Below are positions 14,001-29,000 of a DNA stretch of 64,000 nucleotides, in pieces. Position 1 is the first letter of the stretch. Each line of letters starts with the position of its first letter. The position numbers and the translations under genes are program-made. The notes under the pieces were generated by a model. The model made no database searches, had not been told where the DNA came from, and saw nothing but the letters and a program-made list of their open reading frames with translations. Location: contig CM049311.1 of assembly GCA_026874595.1 (NCBI GenBank), positions 56,752,453 through 56,816,452 of the forward strand. The letters are read 5' to 3'. Origin of the DNA: Sipunculus nudus. Taxonomy: Eukaryota; Annelida; Sipuncula; Golfingiida; Sipunculidae.

Positions 14001-17000
14001 ATATAAACGTTGATTCATAATTCTAAATTGCATCATCATAAATCTCAATCTTGTCATGTAACACCACATCATGCATACAAATGTATATTTATATATTCAT
14101 GGGGGTGGGGGGGGGGGTGTGATATGAGAACAATTGTACACCTGTCACAGCAGGGGATCTCCCCCAGTGACTGAAACAATTCAGGAACCCTGGCATAGCT
14201 GACTTCCAGTGACCTGGAGTGGCCTACCTGCATCTGGAACAAAGCAAGTGACTACAATAGACCCTCAAGATAAAATTCAATAACTAGCCTAATTTTCAAC
14301 CTTTTAGTTTCAAATTTCAGATTTACACACATTAAATACTTATGTTTACATTCTGAGAAAATTAAATCAACAGTACTCACAGGGAAAAAATGTGCCATGG
14401 TCAAAGTTGGGTAAAATTTCAGGTACTGATTTTATGTTTATGCAAATAACTTATAAAATTTACAAAATACAGATCTAATTTTGGGTATACAATTGAATCT
14501 TAATTAAACAAAGTTATATTCTCTAGCTTCAATAATTTTCATGAAACCTGAGTAAATATTTTTCCTGATTTTTTACAAAGTCAATTTTGTTTGGGCACAT
14601 AACTTAAAACAATTACGCAATACTGACATCATTTCTGGCATGTGCATAGCGAATGTATAGAAAAATATGTATATTATATATGATCAAAGTCAGATCAGTG
14701 GTTTTGATACTAGGCAGTCCTGAAGTGTAACAAAGGGTTTTTAATGAAAAAATGAAGTTTTTCATTAATATCTCGAAGGAATTAAGTTCTGGTGACCAAA
14801 TTCTTGGCATGGTAGGGGATTTTGGAGACATCTTACTGTATGCCTAATTTAAGGAACTTAGAGCTGAAGCTGGGGAGCTGAGCTCTAGCAAACTGCATAA
14901 CACTAGGTTGATGTAAACAATATGTGACATGGTGCTTGAAAACTTGAATAAAATCTACAGTTTTTGATCAACTGGTTTCAAATTTTAAATGTTAACAGTT
15001 GAAATGCTAACAAAAACATGCTTTGAAAATAAAATCCACAGCAGTTACAGGAAAAAAATGTGCCATGGACAAAGTTGGGCAAAGTTTAAGGTACCAATTT
15101 TTTATTTTTGCTGATATTTCAAAAAATTTAAAAGATTTTGATCAAATTTTGGGTATACAATTTAATTTTGATTAATAAAAGTTATATTACTGGAAAAGAA
15201 GTGCTTAGCTTTGACAAGTTTTGTGTTAAGTGATCAAATTTTTTTCCTGATTATTTACAAAATGCATTATGTTTGGGCCCATAACTTTTTTAAATTATAT
15301 AATACAGACCCAATTTCTGGCATGTACATAGGAACCATATAGAGGATTATTTATGGTAAATATGATGACCTATAGTCAGCTGAGCTAAAAATTGCATTAT
15401 GTTTTGGCCCATAACTTCAAAATAATACCCAATACTGACCTAATTTTTGGTATGTTCATAGAAAATGTATAAAAGAATGTGAATACTAAATACAATCAAA
15501 AACAGATCAGTGGTTTTGATATTAGGCAGCCTTGAAGTGTAACAATGGCTTTTTTTTATGGAAAACAGAGTTTTTTTCCTTAATATCTCGAAGGAACGAA
15601 GTCCTAATGACCCAATTTTCGGTATGGTAGGAGATTTTGGGGACATCTAAAATTATGTCAACAGCCTGGGGAGCATAGAGATGTGCACTGAATGACCTAC
15701 AGTCATCAAAGTGGACTGCTTGACAATGTAAGGGAATACAATAAGAGCCTACAAACAAGGGACCTATGGGTCACGACGCTCAGCTGTTATATATGATAAA
15801 AAAATATTATTTAGAAATGAGGCACATGCTGGTTTTGTGTGGTAATAAATATAAGCTGTAATATGAGTTGTTGTTGTTTATCTTATGTATGATTTTGATA
15901 GTACCTTTCGAGACAGGGAAGAGGATTGATTTCATTTATTTTATTAACAAATGGAGTACTATAGTCACACAGATTTTGACTTGGCAATATAACTTATAAG
16001 CAGAATATATAATATAAGTGTTTAACTATTAATTAAAAAAAATTACAAATATTGTCCCAAATATAATTTTTATTAAAAATAATAAGAGAATCATATGATT
16101 TTTTAAAATGAAATATAACTGAAATGATTATTAAAATAATATTAAAGAATTTTTTCATGAATGCATTCATGAATACATTTTGAAAGTATTTGCACTGGTA
16201 TTCATATATTTTCATTTTTACCTGAATTCCCATTCTTTATGCAAGAAATTTTATAATGGAGTACATGGCTTTTATTTATATTAAAAAATAACTGTAATAA
16301 ATTCATTTTGGACTAATTTCACATCAATGTACACACTAGACACAGTAGGAATCTAGATTAATATTATCAACTGCATCTTTGTCTATCATTAATTTCCATC
16401 ATATGATCCCTAATGATTTGTAATGAATGATATGATTTACTTCTTTATCATTAAAATTGAACTGAAAAATACCATAGGTGACTGCATGGTGTTATTTGGA
16501 ATACGTGACATTCTATCCATCTATACAAGATTCTTATATCATCAGTAACTGCAAGTTAATTTCCTGTTATAATAAACTTACAAATTCCTTTTCTATTTTT
16601 CATTAATTTTTTATTAAAAACCAATAAAAATTTATTAATTTATTGTTTATTGTATGTAGTTGGTTAAAACTACTAGATGAGTTGGGTTGGACACCTGGAT
16701 CAACTGTGGCTGGCCATAAGCTGCCTGGATTCCCTGTATGCCTCGCCTCAAGCATTCATAATTTGCTGAAAGTTCAACAAGGTCAACATACAGGTGACTC
16801 AAGAGGGGCTGGAGAGAGCCAAAGTCTGACAGGGTCTCATAAAAACATTAATAAAAGCTACAATTTTTGGCCAATTTCTTTCAGCTTTCTAAACTTAAAT
16901 GCTGAAATCCTTATGTGTGCATGATATGAAAATTATATCAACAGTGCTCACAGGAAACAAACGTGCCATGGTCAAAGTTGGGCAAAATTTAAGTTACTAA

Positions 17001-20000
17001 TTTTACATTTATACTAATAACTTATAAAATTTGAAAAATTCAGAACTAATTTTGGGTATTCAATTGAATCTTGATTAAATAATGTTACATCCCTGACAAA
17101 AAATCTCTAGCTTCAGCAATCCCCTTGTTAAGGGAGTAAATATATTTCTTGATTTTTTAGTGCATTATGTTTGGGCCCATAACTTAAAACAATTATGCAA
17201 TACTGACATCGTTCTGGCATGTGCATAGAGAATGAAAAATATGTATATTATTTATGATTAAAGTCAGATCAGTGGTTTTGATATTAGGCAGTCTTGAAGT
17301 GTAACAATGGGTTTTTAATGGAAAAATGAGGTTTTTCATTAATATCTTGAAGGTATTAAGTCCTAGTGACCAAATTCTTGGCATGGTAGGGGATTTTGGA
17401 GACATCTAGATGTATGCCGAATTTAAGGAACTAAGAGCTGAAGCTGGGGAGCTGAGCTCTTGCAAACTGCATAACACTAGCTTGATGTATACAATATGTT
17501 ACATGGTGCTTGAAAACTTAAATAAAAACTACAGTTTTTGATCAACTGGTTTCAAATTTTTGGTGTTAACAGTTGAAAAGGTAACAAAAACATGCTGTGA
17601 AAATTAAATCCACAGTACTTACAGGAAAAAAACGTGCCATGGTCAAATTTGGGCAAAATTTAAGATACCAATTTTTTTTTTATTAATATTTTAAAAAATT
17701 TAAAAGATTTTCATCTAATTTTGGGTATACAATTTAATTTTGATTAATTAAAGTTATATTACTGGAAAAAAGGTCCATAGCTTTAACATGTTTTGTGTTA
17801 AGTGATCAAATATCTTTCCTGATTTTTTACAAAATGCATTATGTTTGGGTCCATAACTTTTTTAAATTATATAATACAGACATATTTTCTTGAATGTACA
17901 TAGGAACTATATAATGGAATATTTATGGTAAATATGAGGAAAAACAGATGAGTGGTTTTGATATTAGGCAGTCCTGAAGTGTGAAAATAGGTTTTTAATG
18001 AAAAATTGAGGTTTTTCCTTAATTTCTCAAAGGTACGAAGTCGAAAAGACCCAGTTTTCGGCTTGGTAGGAGATCTTGGGGACATCTAACATTATGCCGG
18101 ATTTTGGAATCCTAGGTCTTACGGTTTCAAAACGTGCCACATCTACGGACGGACGGACGGATGGACGGACGGACAGACGGATGGAAGACGGACAATGGAC
18201 CACGACTATAGCTCAGATGACTTATAGTCAGCTGAGCTAAAAAAATTGAATAACTAGCCTAATTTTGCAGCTTTTATTTTTAAATTTCAGATTTTAACAG
18301 ATTAAATCCTAATGTATACATGGTGTGAAAATTAAATCCACAGTACTTACAGGAAAAAAACGTGCCATGGCCAAAGTTGGGCAAAATTTAAGGTACCAAT
18401 TTTATATTTTTGCCAATATTTAAAAAAATTTAACAGATTTTGATCTAATTTTTGGTATACAATTAAATTTTGATTAATTAAAGTTGTATTACTGGAAAAA
18501 AGTCCCTACCTTTAACACTTTTGGTCTTAAGTGACCAAATATCTTCCTGATTTTTTTACAAAGTCCATTATGTTTGGGCCAATAACTTTTTTAAATTATA
18601 TAATACTGACTTAATATCTGGCATGTACATAGGAACTATATAGAGGAATATTTATGGTAAATATGAAGAAAACCAGATGAGTGGTTTTGATATTAGGCAG
18701 TCCTGAAGTGTGAAAATAGATTTCTAATAAAAAATTGAGGTTTTTCCTTAATATCTCAAAGGAACGAAGTCCTATTGACCCAATTTTTGGCATGGTAGGA
18801 GATTATGGGGACATCTAACTATATGCCAAAATTCAGATTCGTAGGTCCAACGGTGTCGAAACGTGCCAGTCTTACGGACGGACATCCAGACGGACAGACG
18901 GACGGACGGACGGACGGACAGACGGACGACAGACAATGGACCATGACTATAGCTCAGATGACTTATAGTCAGCTGAGCTAAAAATAGAAAAATATCTGTT
19001 AAAATAAAAAAAAAATACAGGTGGCGCCACCACTTTTTTCAGGAACTGACAAAACTAGTCATGGTCAATATTCAAGGCAAGATTCATGACAATCCATGCA
19101 TTAATTATCAAGATATTGGAGGTTTTGTATTATATTATGATTATTCTGGGGGGTACTTTCAAGCCCCATAGCTCAGAGGATATAGGTCACAGTGACCTAA
19201 TTTTAGGTTTCCAAGGAGATTTTTTATTGACCTCCTTGGATGTTCACTTAGAAGTTTCTAGGACCAGCAGTTACGATTTGTGCCCTGCTAACAGACAGCC
19301 AGATGGCAGACTGACAAAGCGCCATTCCTATACCTCAGTTGACTTACACTAGCTGAGCTAAAAACTGGGGGGGGGGGAAATGTTTTGTTGCATTAGAGAC
19401 TGTTAGAGTCCTTAGTTTTTACATGCTTTTAATTTTTGTAATCTTCAACAGTAATATGCTTGACAGGCTGAGCTAAATGTATATTAAACAACCACAATAC
19501 CATATTTAATGTTCTGTATAAATGCCTAAAATATATGATGTATGAAAGTAGTCATGCACTTGGGGGGGGGGGGGGTAACAGCATAATTTCAAGTCACAAC
19601 CCAACAGAAATGCCTTAGAATCATAAAGAAATCATGATTTTATCAACAGTTCTTCACTGTACATTCCAAGTTTTTGAAGTCACGTTATGCAACAGTACCA
19701 AGGTATCAAGCATATCTATAAATATGAAATGACATGTCAGTAATAGTTCAAACAATTTTTCATAGAAGGTCACAGTGACCTAATTTTTTAGCCATGAAAG
19801 GAATCTCTTTAAAACTGTGCTATCCAATAAAAGTAACAGTTACATCAACTTTCAAATGTTCTCGTGCAAAATGGATTGCATGTACTATGTAAAAATGACA
19901 GTATGACTTTAACTGCTAAAAACTTCATGATAAATCTCACCTCAAAAAAACTCTCTACATATTGCAATACAAAAACGCCACAGTCACTGAAGTTGGTCTG

Positions 20001-23000
20001 CTGTGGACAAATTGGGCTGCCTCCTTTCACTGTGTCCTTGTCAAAGACTCGAGGACCACATGTTTTCTCCTTCTTGATCTTCCATTCCATACTGAGATAC
20101 TCTCTCAATGTCTTAATGACACTGTTTCTCTGTGGGCCCGCTAACGAATCGAATATCAGGATGCATGCCCTGCAACACAATCACACAGGCTAAGTATTTA
20201 ACTAGGTCACAGGGGTCAAGTGGTTTAAACTCAGAGTGAAAGCAAACGAAGGCAAGTTCTCTTTGAGAACTTTATTCTATCAAAATTTTCAAAAAACTTA
20301 AATACTAGAAGTTGTTAAGCTTAAGGACTTATAAGTTATTTTCAGGGATATAGGTTTTGGGAAATCTTGCGTATTTAATGCAGTTGTTACATAACACTTC
20401 AAAAACAAATGACTGGTGAGTGCAAGGTGACTGATGTAGCTCATTAAATGATAAGGATGGAATGAGCATCTGCTGAGTCGATCACCCGGCATATTCAGAA
20501 CTGATGATATATTAAAGAGCCATAGGAAGTTGCACATAGGCATGTATATGTGTGAAAATCACTCATGAAAAACCAATGTGTCTGTCAGCGTATATATGCA
20601 TGTATGTCTATAGGTGAAAATTGCAATAGGAGTGATTATCATGCACAGGGTTTGTATGGTCAAAGGTATTCCAGACCACATAAGTGTTGTGTTTTTGTGT
20701 GTCTGTGTGTGTGTGTTTTTAGGGGGGGGGGGGGTTTGGAGGAAGGTTCACTAGTTTTTGTTCACTACATCCTGCAAACCTCAATGAAGTAACAAGTATA
20801 CACAATTTGCACACAAGTTTTTAGAAATTATAAATTCATATAAACACATGGGATTTGAACTTCAGTTGGAAAACATTTCACTGCAAAACAAAGAGCCCCC
20901 AGCAGATTTGGTAAAAGCAGCTTTAAGGTTTTAAAACAAGGGACTCATGGGTCACGGTGCTGAGCTGAAATATATGATCACAAAATATTATTACAAAGAG
21001 GGGTTAGACTCAAGGTTGACATATAGTCAGCTGAGCTAAAAAGCTTGGGTTCTTAGACAACAAGGCAGTTTTTCAGACACCTGTGTGAAATGACAAATAT
21101 TTGTTCACCTTTTGTTTTAAATTATAGAAAGTCTGATATGATCAGGGGACAAAATGATTATAACAGGAGTGTTTTGCTAATCAGCTAAAAGCACATAAAT
21201 ATAAAAAAAAATATGAAATTTTATTATTTTATTTAATTAAAAAAAGTCTGAGTTGTTCATTTTTATGGGTGGGTGGTTGGGTGTGAGGGCGATGCTCACG
21301 TTCATGAAACAGCAGCTTGTCTAAATATGTTGTAAAAATACTGGTGTATTGAAGACATCACAGCTTTATGTGAAACTATTTGTTCTGGTATGAGGACCTG
21401 ATGCACTTACTGTTTGACTCCATTCACCAGCTCTGTCTCCGGCTGTGACTCTGCCGTGCTCTGTCCAGCACTGGATCCTGCAGGACTGGATGGACGGGTG
21501 CTGCTAGAGTCCTGTGATATGCTGTTCTGTCCATCTTCTTGGGTATCCATGGGTTCCTCAGTAGATTCCTAGAACCAACAAAAATGTTCAATCTATGGTC
21601 AAGACAACTTTGAGAACTTTGCAGCGCAGGAAAAATTAGCCATCCTACCATCTTTGAAGTTAAACATTAGGGAAGACAAGAAAAAGGTTTATTACTGATG
21701 TCCTCGCAGACCACTAACAGATGACTGTAATGAACACCTCTCTAGTCTTCAGCTCATATCAATGACTGTCAATAAGTCAAATTAACACAAGATGTTCACA
21801 GAAAGAGAGGGATGCAACTGAGCATTATCTGGTTGCAATATCTGGTACTACGGCTTTGTGTGGCTTTTTTCTTAACAAAAGCATACGGCAGCGCTGATTG
21901 CTCTCTTCACATTTTAAGCTGATGTGACTTGATATGTAAAGGTCAATGTACCTAGATAACCCATTTCCTTACACTGGAAATATGGGTACTCTGAATTAAA
22001 TTTTTACTTCTCTTCTGCTCTGAGAAGGCAGAATGTTTGGCATACCTGGAATTATATGGTATTATTTGAGCAGGTTGGTTTTTCTTCACCAATTGGTGAG
22101 ATGTTCACTAAATTCATTGCTCATAATGGTGACTTTCAGTGGAACAGCTAAAGGAAACATGATATTATTTGGCGCAGATCAGAAATTCATCACTAGCTGG
22201 TAAGATTTTAACTATTTCTTCAATCACAATCTATTGGTAAACCACAGTGGCAGTAGTTTGGACATGTTTGAACAAGCTAACCCCACCAAATTTCCTCTGA
22301 CCCTGACAGAACTTTATGTACCCTACCCAGTCCCTCCCATTGTTTTTTATATTTTTTAAAATTTATTTCCTTTACATGGATTGTAGAATAGTTATAATAA
22401 CTACTGATAGGTGCTCTACATGACACTGACGGTGCTGTTTGGTAGTGTGTAGAGGTGAAGGAAACCAGAGGACCAGGAGAAAACCAACAACCTTCAACAG
22501 GAAGCTGCAACCCACTCACAAATCCCCCCCCCCCCCCCTCAATCAAATCTGGCTGAAAGTGGAGAGAGTGGAGACGGTACCCTCAGGACTGTCCAAGCCC
22601 CTGTTTAGTTTCATCATCCCTGCATTATGTACTACACTCTCATAATGGTGTCATCACTATAACAAAACACTCTCATAATGGTGTCATCACTATAACAAAA
22701 CACTCTCATAATGGTGTCATCACTATAACAAAACACTCTCATAATGGTGTCATCACTAAAACAAAACAATCTTGCCATTCTGAATTACAACTAGATCCTT
22801 GCTTCTACCTGTGAGCTGTGTGCGCTGCCTGGTGCTTCTTGCATCCCTGTCCCCAGCCCTGTCTGTCCACCACCTTGTAGTGGCAGCTCCCGTCTACAGT
22901 TTTGGTCTGCTGGCTGGCTTGTTTCATCCTGCTGGGCTGTTCCATTGCTGTCTGCTGCTGGCGGTGGGGTTGCAGGGTTCACTCTGCTGATACGGTACTG

Positions 23001-26000
23001 AACTTGGACCGGACGCTCCAAGGCGGGGAAGCAGATGATGGCCAGGTACCAGTGAGAGCTGTAATTAAAACAAAAGTCACTGACATGATGGCCAGGTACC
23101 AGTGAGAGCAATAAATGAAATAAAGTCAAGTTTTGTCTTAACATCCTTTTTAGCCAGAAGCTTCATAAACACAGATGCCTATCCTCATGTTCCTACCATC
23201 ATTTACTGATATAAAAAAAAAAGAAATTGTTTAAGGAAAGAAAGTTACATATAAAAATATAATGTAATATCATAAGAAGGGGCCAAGGTTCATAATAGTT
23301 AAAGATAAAAATTACCAAGGGTATTTAAATGGTACCATGTGACCTCTTGACCTCACATTAAATGAGTCAATGGTGCCATGTGAACTAGTAACCTTACCTC
23401 TCATTAATTGGCACAATGATGTAATCCTTGGCAAACAGATCCACGTGCCTGGTCCATGTTTTTACCCGGTTATGTCTTCTTTCTGGCAGCCTTAACAAAG
23501 ATATTATTGTCAAATCAATGACTGTAAAAGTTTACATAATGAATGATTTTCAAGGTTGGTATTATCAATGTGTCAATGTTTGTATTCTCAATGTTTTGGA
23601 TTGTCAATGTTTGCATTATCAGTGTTAGGACTGTCAATGTTTGTATTGTCAATTTTTGGATTGTCAATGTTAAAATACCTGAATTTTGTCAGGAATAAAA
23701 GCTGACTTGTCATCTGCACGAGTATAAATAGTAGGTGCAGTATTTGTGATCAGGAATTAAACATTTAGCAGCATCCTAGTGAGCACTCCAAGGTTTATCC
23801 TCATAAAAGTATCTTAAATTTTAAATCTTTTTTCTTCTCAAGAACAGAACTTATCAAAGACAAAATCTTATTCATTTATGGCCAATAAGTGAACAACAAT
23901 AAAGGTTATGACCTTGGCCAAGGGCCTTATGACAAAGAGTACTTTTTTTAATATAATTTTTTTTTTAAGGTAGCTGCCTCCACTTTTTAATGCTAGCTGT
24001 ACTAAGTATGAACATCTGCAGAGTGGTATTCATTTTATATCCTGGTGTTAACCAAGCCCAGTAACAGCTATGAACCCTGAGTGTGTAATCTGCCTCATTT
24101 CTGGGTCATACTTCCAAGAAAACCCTGAATGGTGCACCCTTTTTGAGAGTGAAACACGGCACGGCTTTCCCATTGAGCCTGGAGAACGCTCACCTTAGAT
24201 GGGGGCTGACCGTGAAAAATTTCACCACCTCGGCTGAGATTCAAACTCATGATCTCCTAGCTCTGAATCCTGTGCTTGTATTATATTGAAAGTACTTACG
24301 GTAACTTGCTCTCCTCTGGGTTTTGCATATTTCTGGGAGGCTTCTGGGTAAGTCGCCGATAAAAGAAGGAGCTAAATATGTGTGTTTTTTGTCTGTCCTC
24401 CTCAGAGAGCTTATTCAAGTATATATATCTGAAAAATAAAATATGCAGAAACGTAAAAAAAAATCCAAACACACAATGAATGTCATTTACCTTCAGTCTC
24501 TGGTCCCCATATACTTCATCTTGCAATAATGAACAACAAAAGTGTACTTCTGTACTCATTGGTTTGACAGTGAACAAGCAAGTATACCTGTGAACTGAAC
24601 AGTTGTGTACTTAAGGTCCTATAGTAAACAACAAAGTAAACCTATGTACTTATCAGTTGTTTACTTAATGCTCCTACAGTGAACAACAGAGTATACCTGT
24701 CTACTTATTAGTTTGTGTGCTTAAAGGTCCAGTAATGAACAACAAGAGTATACCTGTTCACAGATATATAAAACCTTTCATTGAGTCCTTACCCCTAATA
24801 TATTTTAGCGGTTTATGAATCACCCAAATGACTTCTTCACAAATAATCAGTATTTTAAACCTGTCAAAATAATACATTTTAGGTGTGATGATTTTAAGAA
24901 GTAGCAGAGAGCTTGGCAGTTTTTTTTTCTTACTTGAGATAAAAATCAATGATGACATCATTGAGGAATTCTCCTTCATTTAAACAGAAGAAATCCTCTG
25001 TGGTTACAGCGATGCCTCCCTTCCCCGGTGGATATGTAAACAACCTGTAACAGATCATGTGACAAAATGTGAACTTTGTGGACTAAACTAGAAGTCACAC
25101 AAAAAAATATATTTCCTACCCCCTATGGGCCCCCCATCTCCAAATCTGAGTAAATATTATACACATTTCAAAAGTAACGTAAATAACGTAGAGATATGGG
25201 CTTTAAGATCAAGGTCATAATTTTTCGCACTTGTCCAAAAAAAGTTCTTGTTATTTAATTCGAGGAAAAATCTGCAGTTAGTGGGGGGGGGGGGGGGGGA
25301 ACTAATCCTAGATTTCTGCAGATTTGTGCCTAAGGCCTTACAATGTCACATCAAGAGAACAATTTAAATGAATCTGTCACTACCCATGTCGAGGCAAAAG
25401 GACGTATCAAGATTTAAACTGCATATATTACCAAAACTTTTAATGATGCTTCATTCAAAAATATCTTTGTGCAATGAGAAGGCTAATATGATGTGATGTA
25501 AATTTCAAATACACAGGTATTATCAAAGTGCACATCAAAGGTCTCATAAATATGTAACAGCTTAAATAAATCACACAGAAGATGTTTTGATCCAAAAATA
25601 ATTGACACTATTGAGAACAGTTTAGGCCAATGTTCTGTACTTTACAACAAGAGGTAGAAACATAGGCTTAAGTAAGTATTCCACAAGAGCAGTAATCAGG
25701 ACAATCATGTTCTGAAAAGAGCCTGGGAAGGCAGTTTCATTCATTTTCACTGTTCTACAAGACTGACAGGAATGACAGCTTAGGCCAGAGATTTACAAAA
25801 CTGATTGGAAAGAGAGCTTAGGCCAGACATTTACAAGACTGATAGGAAAGAGAGCTTAGGCCAGAGATTTACAAAACTGATAGGAAAGAGAGCTTAGGCC
25901 AGAGATTTACAAAACTGATAGGAAAGAGAGCTTAGGCCAGAGATTTACAAAACTGATAGGAAAGAGAGCTTAGGCCAGAGATTGACAAAACTGAAAGGAA

Positions 26001-29000
26001 AGAGAGCTTAGGCCAATGTTCTATAAGACTGATAGAAAAGAGAGCTTAGGCCAGTGTTCAACAAGACTGATAGGAACCAGAGCTTTGGCCAGTGTTCTAC
26101 AAGATTGATGAAAAGAGAGCTCAGGCCAGACATTTACAAGACTGATAGGAAAGAGAGCTTAGGCCAGTGATTTGCAAAACTTAAAGGAAAGAGAGCTTAG
26201 GCCAATGTTCTACAAGACTGATAGAAAAGAGAGCTTAGGCCAGTGTTCAACAAGGCTGATAGGAATGAGAGCTTAGGCCAGTGTTCAACAAGACTGATAG
26301 GAACGAGAGCTTAGGCCAGTAATTACAAGACTGATAGGAAAGAGAGCCTAGGCCAGTGTTCTACAAGATTGATAGGAAAGACAGCTTAGGCCAGTGTTCT
26401 ACAAGAGTGGCAGGGAAAAGAGCTTAGGCCAGTCTTCTACATTAAAAGAGTGGTAAGGAAAAGAGCTTAGCCAATGTTATACAAGAGAGGCACTGGTCTG
26501 TACAGTACATACTTAATTATTTCTCCTTTGAAAGTCCTTGGAAGGGGAGATGGTGATCGACTTTTATCCTCATCTTCTTCATCTTCGTCGTGGTACTGGG
26601 CCCTCACTGCTGCGGCTGCTGCAGCATAAGCTGATATAGCCTGTGCTGCATTGGCTGGGAGTTGTGGTGGTGGGGCATGCTGTACTAGAACCCCGGCAAG
26701 CAGCAACAAGCGATGCAGCTCATTCTCATCGATAACAAACAGGAACGGGTGTGGCACAGTGCCCTTGTACATCTTGCTGATTGAGGTAAATATGTGTGTT
26801 AGTGGATGTTCTGCTTCTGGTGATACATGGGGCTCCAGGACAAACACGATACGTTTGTGCTGCTCCTCTGAAATGAAAATACATTTAGCTTTAATACATA
26901 CTAAAAAACAGGTACCATTGAAGAGGAAGGGTATATTGCTGCATATTGTGTGGCCCCAGACCCGTAATATAGGGAACTTCCAAGACCTCTACCTTAAAGT
27001 AGCAACCTCTGTTGCTTGATACAGAACCAATTATTTATGTCATTGTGGTAATGGGCTGAGGTGAAGGTCAGCAGTAGTGAGGTGGAGAGTGGTGTGATGT
27101 TGTGCTAGAGACCTGTGAATTGATGCTGCTGTGAATTCAAATGTGTGAAAGTGGAAGGACCAAATTGGTGTGCATTCTGTGAGTTATGGCATCTGACTGA
27201 TGCTGAAAACTGAACTGGCCACTTGTCATGGCCCATTTCTGCGGGTTTTGTAGGACAAACAAACAGACAGGACAATTTATGTATTATATAGATACTGTAA
27301 CACAAAGTATCACATGCAAGTTCAATCTGTGTAAGTTTGATCCTGCCTCAGGAGATTCAATGGCCTTAGTAACAACTCAGTTATATTACTCTGAAATATA
27401 ACCATTAAATACCAAATAATGAAACTTAAATCTTCTCAAAATTTAAACAAATCCATTAAAACTATGTCAAGTGTAGCTGAAAAAAACCTCCTTTTCCTGT
27501 GTGGCCCTTAGGGATGGAATCTAATGGTTCCTGGATTAGAAATTCCCTAAGGAGAGGAACAATAGTACAATCCATCAAAATTCATCTTAGGATGAAAAAA
27601 AGTAGCTCTACTTAAGTTATACACCAAAAGAAAGGCCAAATCTTTGCTGTTTACTTTTTTACTTTTTTATCTACTTGCATGTTTTCATGCATGCTATTAA
27701 GCAATGTGTATTCATGTGATACTAACAACAAGGATTTCTTTGTTAAACATGTCTGTAAATACATCAAAAGACTGCCACAAATGAATTACTTCCAGACACT
27801 CAAGGCACAGATCTGTATGACAGCTCCCTCTGGTGTCAGACCTGAGCATCTGACCAGGACCATCAACACACACAGATTTAAATCTTACTGACCTTGCCAA
27901 TGCAATCAAACCATATTTGGAGAGAAATAAACATTAAGCCCATGAAAATGAGCCTTGAATTATAAATGAGCCTTGAAAACTTGTTCTAACAAATTTAATC
28001 TGTAACACAAATTGATGATAAAGGCAAATAACTGACTCAGCAATCACCTTTTATGTTAGCATGCAGTCCCTGCTTCTATAAATAAATAAATGATCCACTC
28101 ACAGAAACCTTTACAATAAACTTATTACATTCTAACAGGCTAACAGACCTTAACACAATGCTCATCTGCCACTTACAACTTAATTGCATCAGTACTGAAC
28201 CAGTTAAATATCCAAAGTAATTTAATTTCAAAGTCAATATTCTAATGGTACCTTTAGTTGATGGGTTATTGTATATCATCATTCTGATGTTACCTTTAGT
28301 TGAGGGTCACTGTATATCAACATTCTGATGTTACCTTTAGTTGATGGGTTACTGTATATCATCATTCTGATGTTACCTTTAGTTGATGGGTTACTGTATA
28401 TCAACATTCTGATGTTACCTTTAGTTGATGGGTTACTGTATATCAACATTCTGATGTTACCTTTAGTTGATGGGTTACTGTATATCATCATTCTGATGTT
28501 ACCTTTAGTTGAGGGTCACTGTATATCAACATTCTGATGTTACCTTTAGTTGATGGGTTACTGTATATCAACATTCTGATGTTACCTTTAGTTGATGGGT
28601 TACTGTATATCATCATTCTGATGTTACCTTTAGTTGATGGGTTACTGTATATCATCATTCTGATGTTACCTTTAGTTGATGGATTATTGTATATCATCAT
28701 TCTGATGTTACCTTTAGTTGATGGGTTATTGTATATCATCATTCTGATGTTACCTTTAGTTGATGGATTATTGTATATCATCATTCTGATGTTACCTTTA
28801 GTTGATGGGTTACTGTATATCATCATTCTGATGTTACCTTTAGTTGATGGATTATTGTATATCATCATTCTGATGTTACCTTTAGTTGATGGGTTACTGT
28901 ATATCATCATTCTGATGTTACCTTTAGTTGATGGGTTATTGTATATCATCATTCTGATGTTACCTTTTGTTGATGGGTTATTGTATATCATCATTCTGAT

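Larger units (their letters stand above)
11071..18981 (+). mobile_element. Composite of nested and tandem F1-family elements
   Basis: An F1 5' end lies at 11071, and 3' ends (TCAGCTGAGCTAA after a hairpin) at 18240 and 18981. In between are repeated core segments that share 'tgccatggtcaaagttgggcaaaatttaaggta'-type sequence near 14395, 15060, 16965, 17630 and 18360, and blocks homologous to 58134-59300. A complete F1 copy (15756-18240) sits inside. The exact history of the rest cannot be resolved by eye. Confidence 0.65.
8018..19940 (-). other. Last intron, 11.9 kb, mostly mobile elements
   Basis: Separates the catalytic-Cys exon from the last exon. The bulk consists of nested and tandem copies of the F1 element family plus one older element at 8199-9040. 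No additional exon is needed, because VESFFE and NPVVDY join without a gap relative to SENP6. Confidence 0.85.

Noticed and set aside
18130-18190. (ACGG)n tracts considered as a CRISPR-like or telomeric array
   Set aside because: They are microsatellites at a fixed position just before the 3' hairpin of F1-type elements; no spacers and no telomere repeat.
14613-18793. Recurring minus-strand frames beginning [10 protein letters not shown] or [10 protein letters not shown] in F1 copies (also near 32722, 37614 and 57274)
   Set aside because: They repeat because the F1 core repeats. Lengths of 60-72 codons, frequent substitutions to stops and no known domain argue against a real product, although a conserved small peptide was considered.
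22439-22645. Plus-strand frame overlapping a C tract
   Set aside because: Pro-rich only because of the C homopolymer, and antisense within an intron.
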